Origin: Nocardia cyriacigeorgica
GTDB lineage: Bacteria; Actinomycetota; Actinomycetes; Mycobacteriales; Mycobacteriaceae
Assembly: GCF_029868385.1 (NCBI RefSeq)
Contig: NZ_JARWNX010000043.1
Location: 1-64,000, forward strand
Reading direction: 5' to 3'
DNA: 64,000 nt
The translations under genes were made by a program, and so were the position numbers. The notes beneath the pieces were generated by a model. The model made no database searches, was not told the DNA's origin, and was given only the letters and a program-made list of their open reading frames with translations. Positions 19,810 to 27,541 of the stretch are shown in pieces. Every line of letters begins with the position of its first letter. The first letter of the stretch is position 1.

Positions 19810-20124
19810 GTGTTTGCACTCGTCGTGAAATTCGAACTCCGGGACGCGGACAAGGCCGATGCCTTCGATCAGCTGGTTGCGGAGACCGTGCGGGAAATCA
19901 TCGAGCACGAACCGGGAACGCTGGTCTACGCCACGCACGCCGTCGAGGGCGAGCCGCTATCGCGGGTCTTCTACGAGCTGTACCGCGATCGTGATGCGTT
20001 CGACGAGCATGAGCGTCAGCCGCACACGCGGAGGTTCCTCGAGCGGCGGAGTGAGTTCATCGCAGACTTCCGGGTCGAGTTCTTGTCTCCGATAGTTGCG
20101 AAGGGGATCAACGGAATTCGATGA
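19810..20124 (+). CDS. ABM-family (antibiotic biosynthesis monooxygenase-like) protein
   Basis: A 104-residue single-domain protein with the dimeric ferredoxin-like ABM fold. FALVVKFELRDADKADAFDQLV is the first strand and helix, EPGTLVYATHAV the second strand, and FYELYRDRDAFDEHERQPHTRRF the typical family helix with conserved His. Members act as quinol or heme-degrading monooxygenases or as detoxifying proteins, so the substrate cannot be told. The GTG at 19810 was chosen because the domain begins there. Confidence 0.75.
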   Translation: MFALVVKFELRDADKADAFDQLVAETVREIIEHEPGTLVYATHAVEGEPLSRVFYELYRDRDAFDEHERQPHTRRFLERRSEFIADFRVEFLSPIVAKGINGIR

Positions 20125-20144
20125 TGACAACGACAGCGATCGGG

Positions 20145-21338
20145 CTATCCACGAATGCCGACGCGATCGGCGAATGCTCGCAAAGGTGCTTGCCGGTCGT
20201 GGTCGAGTAGTTCGCCGACGATCTGTCGCAGCAATGTCTGATACCGCACCCATTCCTGGCCGCCGACCCGCTCGGCGGTGAGCAGCATGTCGAGTGCCCG
20301 CTCTCGCTGACCGGTCCGGGCCAGCGCTGCGGCCTTGTCGAGTAGATGACGGGCTTGGGAGACCTGGGTGAGCCCGGCGGCGTGGTTCGGCATCTCTTTC
20401 GCGGCGGTCAGTGCTTCCGGGTACCGCTCGCTGGAAACATTGATGTCGACGGTTTGCATGATCACTTGCGAGGGGCCGAAGTTGGTTTCGTAGTCCTTGC
20501 GGTCTCCGTCCATCCTCCCGGCGATCTCGCCAGCGGCGTCGGCCAGGGTGAGTGCCTCACCGGTGCGTTGATCGCGGCCTGCGGCGGTGGCGCCCTGTAG
20601 GACCAGCGACCCGTAAACGGACAGGTGCGGGTTCGCTACGTCGCCGGTCGGCTCGACGCCTGCGGCAGCCTTGAGTGCGACAGCGTGTGACTCCTCGTAG
20701 CGGCCCTGCACCAGCAGCTGCCATGCCACCGATCCGCGCAGCGTCGCGGCGAGTAGCGGATCGTTGCCTTTGTGAGCCGCGTCGAGAGCGTGCCGGATCG
20801 CCATGAACGCGGGATCGGTTTGACCCATGTGGACCAGAGTGCAGCCGGTCACCCAGTACATACGGGCAAGCAGTTCATGAGCGGTCGGGAGCTCGGCCGC
20901 CTGCGCCGCGTGTGCTGTTGCCCGCAGCTGTCCGATGCCGGGTGGCAAGACAGATGTCAGCACTTCGTATCGGCCGTTCCAATACGCACCCCAGGCGTAG
21001 TCGACTGCGCGGCGGGCTTCATCCAGGGAGACGGCGCGTTCGGCGTCGGCACCATCGATCAGGTCATCGACCGAGGTCAGGGCCCGGCGGATCGCGACGA
21101 CACCCGCATCAGGATCCGAGTTCGGAATGCCGTATCGCTTGCCGACGAGGTCGGCGATATCGACGTCGAGGGCGCGGGCGATCTTCTGGAGCGACGCGAT
21201 ACTCGCTCCGGTCCTGGCGCCCTGCTCGAGCGCACGGATCAACGCGAGACTCACAGTCGACCGCTCGGCGAGCTCACGTTGAGTCAGGGCTTTTCCGCGG
21301 AATCGGCGGATGCGATCGCCGATGGTTTCCTCTTCCAT
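20145..21338 (-). CDS. XRE-family HTH regulator with TPR-like C-terminus
   Basis: A 397-residue protein. Residues ~5-65 are a Cro/C1 helix-turn-helix (GKALTQRELAERSTVSLALIRALEQG, the recognition region, in two adjacent helices). The remaining ~330 residues are alpha-helical with TPR-like spacing (HAAQAAELPTAHELLARMYW, then ALDAAHKGNDPLLAATLRGSVAW). This architecture resembles actinobacterial signal-sensing regulators. Its ATG faces two very small genes at 21526 and 21795, which may be its targets; that is inferred only from the divergent arrangement. Confidence 0.8.
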   Translation of the reverse strand: MEEETIGDRIRRFRGKALTQRELAERSTVSLALIRALEQGARTGASIASLQKIARALDVDIADLVGKRYGIPNSDPDAGVVAIRRALTSVDDLIDGADAERAVSLDEARRAVDYAWGAYWNGRYEVLTSVLPPGIGQLRATAHAAQAAELPTAHELLARMYWVTGCTLVHMGQTDPAFMAIRHALDAAHKGNDPLLAATLRGSVAWQLLVQGRYEESHAVALKAAAGVEPTGDVANPHLSVYGSLVLQGATAAGRDQRTGEALTLADAAGEIAGRMDGDRKDYETNFGPSQVIMQTVDINVSSERYPEALTAAKEMPNHAAGLTQVSQARHLLDKAAALARTGQRERALDMLLTAERVGGQEWVRYQTLLRQIVGELLDHDRQAPLRAFADRVGIRG

Positions 21339-21525
21339 ATTGACCGTCCCTCTCAGTGCCCTCGTCCAACCGACGGTACCGGGAATCGCGCCGGAAAGTA
21401 ATACGTCTTGTGGTACCCGGTCTGGGGGCGACCGTAATTAGCGTCACAGCCAAGCCCGGCGCCGGGTGTCGGCCCCTTCCTCGGCGCCGGGTGGGACCCA
21501 AACCAACAACAACACAGGGGATTCG

Positions 21526-21798
21526 ATGTCGGACTACATCGCCGCGTTCGCCGTGGCCGGTTCGATCGCCGTGCTACTGCTCGGCCTTGTTTACATACTT
21601 CCGTACACATTCGGCGAGGATGAACCTCCGATCACGGAGCGTGCCCCGCGTATGTCGGCGCGGATGGCGCACACCGTGATGCAGGCGCATCGAAGGTGCA
21701 GCATCGATAGCTGCCCGCACAAGCGCGATGCGTACCGAACCCTCGTCGCGGTCGGCGCGATCACCCCGGACCAGCGCGCCGAGCGGCACATGCGGTGA
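21526..21798 (+). CDS. Small membrane protein
   Basis: A 90-residue protein with one N-terminal membrane segment (AAFAVAGSIAVLLLGLVYILP). A cytoplasmic or external tail follows, containing a Cys-His group (AHRRCSIDSCPHKRDAYRTL). The ATG at 21526 is preceded by CAGGGGA with about 6-nt spacing. The stop overlaps the next gene by 4 nt (GTGA), so they are coupled. No family is recognised. It lies divergent to the HTH-TPR regulator. Confidence 0.6.
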   Translation: MSDYIAAFAVAGSIAVLLLGLVYILPYTFGEDEPPITERAPRMSARMAHTVMQAHRRCSIDSCPHKRDAYRTLVAVGAITPDQRAERHMR

Positions 21799-21938
21799 CC
21801 ACCTCCGAAGAGGAACCGCGAGGGTGGGTGCAGTGGGATGACGGCACCTGGTCGACGCTGGATGCGTACGGGATGCCCAGCGAACGCCGCACCCTCGATG
21901 AGCTATTGCAGGACTGGCGTCGAGACGAGCATGGGTGA
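21795..21938 (+). CDS. Very small acidic Trp-rich protein
   Basis: A 47-residue product, coupled to the preceding small membrane protein by a GTGA overlap. It carries GWVQWDDGTWSTLDAYG, with four tryptophans in all, followed by an acidic helix (ERRTLDELLQDWRRDEHG). The tight coupling and codon usage like its neighbours support translation. Its function is unknown; it might bind the partner above or the regulator next door. Confidence 0.5.
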   Translation: MTTSEEEPRGWVQWDDGTWSTLDAYGMPSERRTLDELLQDWRRDEHG

Positions 21939-21988
21939 GACGGCGAATCGCTCCGGGCGCGGTTGGTGAGGATCGCTGGTGGAAACGA

Positions 21989-22018
21989 ACAGGCCCCGCC
22001 GGGTGGCGGGGCCTGTTG
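21989..22018. terminator. Bidirectional terminator
   Basis: A 13-bp perfect stem (AACAGGCCCCGCC at 21989-22001, complement at 22006-22018) with a 4-nt loop sits between the convergent small gene ending at 21938 and the MFS gene ending at 22034. Confidence 0.75.
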
Positions 22019-22033
22019 ATCGAACGAGGAGCC

Positions 22034-23299
22034 TCAGTCACCCACAGTGATCGCTTGCGCTTCCTCGATGCTGTGCGGCTCGGGATCGTGATCGTCGATA
22101 TGAGCCAGGGCGGTGCGTCCGCCGAGTAGGACGAGTACGGCGACGGCGGTGCAGGCTGCGCCTACCCAGAAGGGGAGGGCGGTGTTGTGTTCGCCGAGTT
22201 TGCCTGCCAGCCAAGGGGCTGCGGCGCCGCCGGCGAAGCGGACGAAGCTGTAGGCGGCGGAAGCGGTCGAACGTTCGACGGGGGCGGAGATCATCACGGC
22301 CTCGGTGATGAGGGTGTTGTTCACGCCGAGGAACAGGCCCGCGATCACCACGCCGACGATCAGCACGGTCTTGTTCTCTGCGAACGCGGCCATCATGGCG
22401 AGGTCGGCGGCGAACAGGGCGAGGGCGAGGCCCATCATCGGCAGGGTGCCGAAGCGGCGCTGGAGGGCGGGGGCGAAGTACACCGACGCCACCGCGAGCA
22501 TCAGGCCCCAGCCGAAGAAGATGAAGCCGATCGCGTAGGTGCCCATATCCAGCGGGAACGGGGTGTAGGCGAGCAGGGTGAAGAAGCCGAAGTTGTAGAA
22601 CAGCGCGGTCAGGCTGACCACCAGCAGGCCGCGGTGGCGCAGCGCCTTGAACGGTGCGGTGATGGAGGTCGGCTTGGCGGGTTTCGGGGTTTCGGGCAGC
22701 AGGACCACGAGGCAGATGAACGCGATGGCCATCAGCACGGAAACACCGAAGAACGGTCCCCGCCAGCTGATTCCGCCAAGCACACCGCCGACCAGTGGGC
22801 CGGTCGCGATGCCGATACCGAGTGCCGCTTCGTACAGGATGATGGCGCGAGCGACACCACCGCTGGCCGCGCCGACGATAGTGGCCAGCGCCGTCGCGAT
22901 GAACAGGGCATTGCCGAGGCCCCAGCCCGCGCGGAAGCCGACGATCTGCTCGACGGTGTTCGACATACCGGCCAACGCCGCGAACACCACGATGATCGCC
23001 AGACCGGCCAGCAGCGTCTTCTTCGCACCGAACCGGCTCGACACCACACCCGTGATCAGCATCGCCACGCCGGTGACCAGCATGTAGCTGGTGAACAGCA
23101 GCGATACCTGCGACGGCGAGGCGTTGAGTTGCTCACCGATCGGTTTGAGAATCGGGTCGACGAGTCCGATGCCCATGAACGCGATGACGCTCGCGAAGGC
23201 GACGGCCCAGACCGCCTTGGGTTGTTTGGTCTGCTCTGATGTTGCGGACGCGGCGGTCGTCGTCCTGGCCATGGTTGTCATCTGTGCTCTTTCTGTCAT
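22034..23299 (-). CDS. Major facilitator superfamily transporter
   Basis: A 421-residue protein with about 12 membrane segments of the DHA-type MFS drug/metabolite exporters. The A-motif-like loop VVSSRFGAKKTLLAGLA follows helix 2, and ALGIGIATGPLVGGVLGG carries the motif-C glycines typical of antiporters. It lies 40 nt downstream of a MarR-type regulator on the same strand, so the regulator probably controls its expression. The ATG at 23297-23299 lies in the 3' arm of a perfect 11-bp hairpin; a second ATG at 23281 is possible. Confidence 0.85.
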   Translation of the reverse strand: MTERAQMTTMARTTTAASATSEQTKQPKAVWAVAFASVIAFMGIGLVDPILKPIGEQLNASPSQVSLLFTSYMLVTGVAMLITGVVSSRFGAKKTLLAGLAIIVVFAALAGMSNTVEQIVGFRAGWGLGNALFIATALATIVGAASGGVARAIILYEAALGIGIATGPLVGGVLGGISWRGPFFGVSVLMAIAFICLVVLLPETPKPAKPTSITAPFKALRHRGLLVVSLTALFYNFGFFTLLAYTPFPLDMGTYAIGFIFFGWGLMLAVASVYFAPALQRRFGTLPMMGLALALFAADLAMMAAFAENKTVLIVGVVIAGLFLGVNNTLITEAVMISAPVERSTASAAYSFVRFAGGAAAPWLAGKLGEHNTALPFWVGAACTAVAVLVLLGGRTALAHIDDHDPEPHSIEEAQAITVGD

Positions 23300-23330
23300 G
23301 AGCGGGCCTTCCGGGTGGTGGCCCGCTCAT
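23298..23330 (-). promoter_or_regulatory. Hairpin overlapping the MFS transporter start codon
   Basis: A perfect 11-bp inverted repeat (ATGAGCGGGCC at 23298-23308, complement at 23320-23330) with an 11-nt loop lies between the MarR stop and the MFS ATG. In the mRNA the GGAAGG ribosome-binding site is in the loop and stem edge, and the ATG is at the foot of the 3' arm. It could attenuate transcription or hide the start codon. Confidence 0.5.
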
Positions 23331-23339
23331 GGCGATGCG

Positions 23340-23807
23340 TTACCTCGGTTGGTGCCGGAGGCGCGCGTCGTTCGTCCTGAGCGCATCCAGCAATTCGGTG
23401 AGCTCGGCGTCGAGCCGGATCAGCCGGTCGGTGTCGTAGCCGGGCAGGCGCGCGGCGAGCGCGGTGCCGAAGGCGCGGCGCGATTCGACCAGCCGGTTTC
23501 GTCCGGCCGGGGTGAGGGCGACGACAACCGCCCTGGCATCGTCCGGGTCTTTGTGCCGGGTGGCGTATCCGTCCGCGACCAGCCTGCCGATCAGCGCCGT
23601 TGCCGCCGGTTGAGAACATCGATCGATGCGGGCGAATTCGCTGACCCGTAGTTCACCGTGCTCGTCGAGCACCGACAGTGCCCGCAACTCCGCGCGCGGT
23701 GGGAGTTCATCACCACTGATCACCCCGGCCAGCCGAGTCAGCCGAGCGGCGTTGACCACGAGATCGACGACGATGTCCTCCGCGGACGTGACGTTGCTCT
23801 GCTGCAC
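23340..23807 (-). CDS. MarR-family transcriptional regulator
   Basis: A 155-residue winged-helix regulator. LSVLDEHGELRVSEFARIDRCSQPAATALIGRLVADGYA is read as the HTH in two segments, and the wing is KDPDDARAVVVALTPAGR, the classic MarR wing with Asp-Asp-Arg. It is immediately upstream of an MFS exporter on the same strand, the usual arrangement for ligand-relieved repression of an efflux gene. The AT-rich region upstream (about 23808-23845) probably holds its promoter and operator. Confidence 0.85.
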   Translation of the reverse strand: MQQSNVTSAEDIVVDLVVNAARLTRLAGVISGDELPPRAELRALSVLDEHGELRVSEFARIDRCSQPAATALIGRLVADGYATRHKDPDDARAVVVALTPAGRNRLVESRRAFGTALAARLPGYDTDRLIRLDAELTELLDALRTNDARLRHQPR

Positions 23808-23852
23808 CCCGATATTATTACATAAGCTAACTATTTATCTGTGGTGAATTGA

Positions 23853-23951
23853 GTCACCTCGCGTGAGCTGCATGCCCGGCTCGTCCGCGAGGCGGCCGAG
23901 ATGAAGGTGTCGCTCAACCAGCTCGCCAATCAGCGGCTGGCTGCTCGATGA
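23853..23951 (+). pseudogene. C-terminal fragment of a HicB/Arc-type antitoxin
   Basis: The frame reads RELHARLVREAAEMKVSLNQLANQRLAAR and a stop. The pattern LHARLVREAA..VSLNQLANQRL is the ribbon-helix-helix C-terminus of HicB-type antitoxins. A stop codon precedes it at 23850-23852 and no start or upstream domain is present. It therefore looks like the remnant of a lost toxin-antitoxin locus. Confidence 0.5.
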
Positions 23952-24024
23952 TCTTGCGCCTCGGGTGGCGTCATTGAGGCGGTAGGTCGGTCCGCCGATT
24001 GTGATCGACGGACCGACCGCATCG

Positions 24025-25080
24025 TCAGGCCGAGCGGCCTAGTGGGCGGTGCGGCGTCCCGAACAGCAGCGCATCTCCGTGAGCGCGCTTGAAGTGCAGG
24101 TGGGCGTCGTGTTCCCAGGTGATGGCGATGCCACCGTGGAGCTGGATCATTTCGGCGGCCACGGTCGAGTAGGCCTGCGAGCAGTGGCGGCGGGCTACCC
24201 AGACGTCTTCGGCGGAGGACGGGCTTTCGGTGCCGACGGCGATGGTCGCGGCGTAGGAGGTGGACTTGGCGGATTCGACCAGGACGTACATATCGGCCAT
24301 GCGGTGTTTGAGCGCCTGGAAGCTGCCGATCGGTCTGCCGAACTGCACTCGGGATTTGGCGTATTCGACCGTCATCTCCAGGCATTGTTCCGCCGCGCCG
24401 ACCTGTTCGGCAGCCAGTGCCGCCCAAGCGATTTCGCGGAGTCGGGCGATGATCGGTGCCGGATCGGCGGTGCCGAGCTTGCGTCCGGTGACGTCGGTGA
24501 AGGTGATCTCACCGAGCTTGCGGGTGGGGTCCATGGTGGCGGATGCGCGGCGTTCGACGCCCGATGCGGACGGATCGACCTCGAACAGACCGGTCGCGGT
24601 GACGACGATCAACGTCTCGGCGTCGACGGCGTCGAGGACGTAGTGCGCTGTGCCGTTGAGGGTTTCCCTCTCCGCGCGCACCCCGAAACCGTCCCAGCCG
24701 CCCGGTCCGGCCCAGCAGAGGGCGATCGTCCTGACACCTTCGGCCACTTCGGGAAGCAGCCGGTCACAAGCCTCCGAGTCCCCGGACAACAGCACCGCCT
24801 GTGCGCCGAGCACCGCTGAACCGAGCATCGGCACACCGGCCAGCGAGCGGCCCAATTCTCCGACCACCAGCAGAGATTCGACCAGACTTGCCCCGAACCC
24901 GCCGTACTCCTCGGGGATGGCCAACGCCGCCACCCCGACCTGCTCGCACAGCGTCCGCCACAGCGCGGCGTCGTAGCCGAGTTCGCTTTCCAACGCGCCC
25001 CGGTCGACCGCCGGTCCGCCGCTGCGGGCGACGGCTCCGCGCACTGCGGCGACGAGTTCCTGCTGCTCCTCGGTGATCAC
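24025..25080 (-). CDS. fadE33: Acyl-CoA dehydrogenase subunit
   Basis: A 351-residue acyl-CoA dehydrogenase-family protein. It has IPEEYGGFGASLVESLLVVGELG in the N-terminal domain, YAKSRVQFGRPIGSFQALKHRMADMY in the C-terminal helical domain, and IQLHGGIAITWEHDAHLHFKRA near the end. Steroid FadE proteins of this class work as alpha2beta2 pairs; published work found FadE31 pairing with FadE32 or FadE33. It is the last gene of the operon fadD3-echA-fadE31-fadE32-fadE33, and its GTG overlaps the fadE32 stop (GTGA). Confidence 0.88.
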   Translation of the reverse strand: MITEEQQELVAAVRGAVARSGGPAVDRGALESELGYDAALWRTLCEQVGVAALAIPEEYGGFGASLVESLLVVGELGRSLAGVPMLGSAVLGAQAVLLSGDSEACDRLLPEVAEGVRTIALCWAGPGGWDGFGVRAERETLNGTAHYVLDAVDAETLIVVTATGLFEVDPSASGVERRASATMDPTRKLGEITFTDVTGRKLGTADPAPIIARLREIAWAALAAEQVGAAEQCLEMTVEYAKSRVQFGRPIGSFQALKHRMADMYVLVESAKSTSYAATIAVGTESPSSAEDVWVARRHCSQAYSTVAAEMIQLHGGIAITWEHDAHLHFKRAHGDALLFGTPHRPLGRSA

Positions 25081-26405
25081 GCGATCTCTCCGTTCCGGAC
25101 GGTACGGGCGCGCAGCGCCTCGGCGATTCGCGCCCGATGGAAGTCGGGTGTGCCCCAGGCCGAGCGCAGGGCGGTGACCTTGGTGAGCAGCAGCGACAGA
25201 TCGTATTCGGCGGTGTAGCCGATCGCGCCGTGCACCTGGAGGCCGGTGCGTGCGGCCAGGTGGGCGGCGTCACCGCAGGCCACGAGGGCGGCGGAGACGT
25301 CGCGGGCTCGGTCGGGACCACCGGCGGTCAAGGCGGCGCGGTGCAACAGCGGTTCGGCCAGGTCGAGGGCGATGAGCACATCGGCCAGCTTCTGCTTCAC
25401 GGCCTGGAACTCGCCGATGGGGCGGCCGAACTGCTTGCGCTGCTTGGCATATTCGGTCGCCGCGTCGAGCAGGCCGCGACCGGCGCCGAGCAGTTGCGCG
25501 GCGCAGGCCAGGGCACCGGCGTCGAACCCGGCGGCGATGGCCTCGGTCACCGGTTCACCGGCGGCAATCAGCTCATCCGGCACGACGGTGAACAGCCGCC
25601 GCGCCGGATCGACCGAGCGCACCTGTTCGTCGACCTTGCCGGTGAGCAGGCGGTCGCCGTCCGCGATCAGCACGAGGTCGGCGATATCGGCGTCCAGTGC
25701 GAGTGCGGTCCGTCCCGGGGCTGCGAAGGCAATGGTGCCGAGCGCAGCACCCGCCGCGATCTGCGGCAGCCACTGCGTCGCGACGGCAGATGCGTTAGCA
25801 GCGGTGGACGCAGTCGAGGAATGGTCCGCGACATCGTCGGCATTCGGAGCGATCGACGCGCCGTCCTCGCTCGTGGCGGCAACCGACGGACGCTCAGCGG
25901 CGCCGCTCGCAGTCGTTCCGGCGCCGCTCGCAGTGGTTCCGGCACCGTCCGCAGTCGTCCCTGCGCCGCCCGCAGTGTCCTCGGTGCCGCTCCCAGTGTC
26001 CCCTGCGCCGCTCGCCGTGTCCGCTGCGCCGCCCGCAGCGTCCCCGGTCCCGTCCGCAATGGTCGCGGCACCGTCCGCAGCAGCCCCGGCACCTGTACCG
26101 GTAAGCGCTTGCAGCAGTGCGGGAATCGCGGCCGCCGACTCCACCACCGGACCGGGAACCGCCGCGCGCCCCACTTCACCGAACGCCACCACCAGATCGA
26201 TCGGTTCGGCGCCGATCCCGTCGTACTCTTCGGCGACGGCGAGCCCGAAGACCCCCGCACCGGCCAGCTGTTCGAGCAGCGTGCGCCCGGCGGCGTGCTC
26301 ACCGGCGGACCAGGCGCGGACGGCGGCGGGTGTCTTACCGGCGTCGAGCAGCTTGCGCACACTGGCGGCGAAGTCGACGTGTTCCGGGCTGAGCGCGAAC
26401 CTCAT
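25077..26405 (-). CDS. fadE32: Acyl-CoA dehydrogenase subunit with low-complexity insertion
   Basis: A 442-residue acyl-CoA dehydrogenase-family protein, about 120 residues longer than the M. tuberculosis FadE32. The N-terminal domain (MRFALSPEHVDFAASVRK, then GVFGLAVAEEYDGIGAEPI) and the C-terminal domain (YAKQRKQFGRPIGEFQAVKQ, then LQVHGAIGYTAEYDL) are intact. Between them, after about residue 105, sit some 110 residues rich in Ala, Gly, Thr and Asp with a 7-residue repeat like AGTTASG. At DNA level this is a 21-bp minisatellite (25900-26088). The ATG overlaps the fadE31 stop (ATGA). The insertion probably forms a disordered loop. Confidence 0.88.
   Translation of the reverse strand: MRFALSPEHVDFAASVRKLLDAGKTPAAVRAWSAGEHAAGRTLLEQLAGAGVFGLAVAEEYDGIGAEPIDLVVAFGEVGRAAVPGPVVESAAAIPALLQALTGTGAGAAADGAATIADGTGDAAGGAADTASGAGDTGSGTEDTAGGAGTTADGAGTTASGAGTTASGAAERPSVAATSEDGASIAPNADDVADHSSTASTAANASAVATQWLPQIAAGAALGTIAFAAPGRTALALDADIADLVLIADGDRLLTGKVDEQVRSVDPARRLFTVVPDELIAAGEPVTEAIAAGFDAGALACAAQLLGAGRGLLDAATEYAKQRKQFGRPIGEFQAVKQKLADVLIALDLAEPLLHRAALTAGGPDRARDVSAALVACGDAAHLAARTGLQVHGAIGYTAEYDLSLLLTKVTALRSAWGTPDFHRARIAEALRARTVRNGEIA
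25900..26088. repeat. 21-bp minisatellite, nine units, inside fadE32
   Basis: Nine tandem 21-bp units begin at 25900, 25921, 25942 and so on to 26068. The first two differ at one position and the rest diverge moderately (unit start GCGCCGCTCGCAGT). The 21-bp period keeps the reading frame and encodes a 7-residue repeat. Confidence 0.85.
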
Positions 26406-27541
26406 CGGCCGCCTCCTCTCGGTAGGCCGAGGAGCCGCTCGGCGATGATATTGCGTTGGATCTCGTTGGTACCGGCGTAGATCGGGCCCGATAGCGAGAA
26501 CAGGTAGCCGTCGGTCCACGGCCCGGCCTGTTCGGCGGTGTCGCCGAGCAGATCGAGCGCCGATTCGTGCATGGCGATATCGAGTTCGGACCAGAACACC
26601 TTGGTGATCGAGGATTCCGCGCCGAGCTTGCCGCCCTCGTTCAACCGGGTGACGGTGCCGAAGGTATGCAGCCGGTAGGCCTCGCTGCCGATCCAGGCAT
26701 CCACCACGGCGTCGCGTGCGGCGGTGCCCGTGTCCTCGGTGTTCGCCCACAGGTCGATCAGCCGTTGTGCGGTGGCGCTGAAGCGGCCGGGGCTGCGCAG
26801 TGAGAGTCCGCGTTCATTGCTCGAGGTGCTCATGGCGACCCGCCAGCCCTCGTTGGGCGCACCGATGACGTCGGAGTCCGGGACGAACACCTCGTCGAGG
26901 AAGATCTCCGCGAAACCGGGCTCACCGTCGAGCTGCGGGATCGGGCGCACCGTCACGCCGTCGGCGTCGAGCGCGAACATCACATAGGTGAGTCCGCGAT
27001 GCCGTTCGGCCTCCGGGTCGCTGCGGAACAGACCGAAGGCCCGATCCGCGTAGGCCGCCCGCGAACTCCACGTCTTCTGTCCGCTCAGCAGCCAGCCGCC
27101 GTCGGTGCGGCGCGCGGTGGAGCGGATACCGGCCAGATCGCTGCCCGCCTCCGGCTCCGACCAGGCCTGCGCCCAGATATCGTCGCCGCGGGCCATGCGC
27201 GGCATGATCCGCGCCAGCTGTTCGGGTGTGCCGTGTTCGAACAGGGTGGGTGCCAGCAGGAAGATGCCGTTCTGGCTCACCCGGCCGGGCGCGGCCGCCG
27301 CGTAGTACTCCTGCTCGAACAGCACCCATTCCAGCAGTGACGCATCGCGTCCGCCGAACTCTTCCGGCCACGACACCACCGAGTACCTGGCCTCGGCGAG
27401 GGTGTGCTCCCACTCCCGATGTGCCTCGAACCCGGCCTTGGTGTCCATCGAGGGCAACGGCCCGGCCGGTTTGTTGGCGGCCAGGAAATCGCGGACCTCC
27501 AGCTGGAAGTCGCGGGTGGCTTGATCCAGATCCAGATCCAC
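26402..27541 (-). CDS. fadE31: Acyl-CoA dehydrogenase subunit
   Basis: The 379-residue protein is the full-length-type subunit of the heteromeric acyl-CoA dehydrogenases of ring C/D degradation. It has AQAWSEPEAGSDLAGIRSTA and GGWLLSGQKTWSSRAAYAD in the middle beta domain and IYAGTNEIQRNIIAERLLGLPRG at the C-terminus, the usual FAD-contacting end. The GTG at 27539-27541 directly follows the TAA of the crotonase gene with no gap. Confidence 0.88.
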   Translation of the reverse strand: MDLDLDQATRDFQLEVRDFLAANKPAGPLPSMDTKAGFEAHREWEHTLAEARYSVVSWPEEFGGRDASLLEWVLFEQEYYAAAAPGRVSQNGIFLLAPTLFEHGTPEQLARIMPRMARGDDIWAQAWSEPEAGSDLAGIRSTARRTDGGWLLSGQKTWSSRAAYADRAFGLFRSDPEAERHRGLTYVMFALDADGVTVRPIPQLDGEPGFAEIFLDEVFVPDSDVIGAPNEGWRVAMSTSSNERGLSLRSPGRFSATAQRLIDLWANTEDTGTAARDAVVDAWIGSEAYRLHTFGTVTRLNEGGKLGAESSITKVFWSELDIAMHESALDLLGDTAEQAGPWTDGYLFSLSGPIYAGTNEIQRNIIAERLLGLPRGGGR

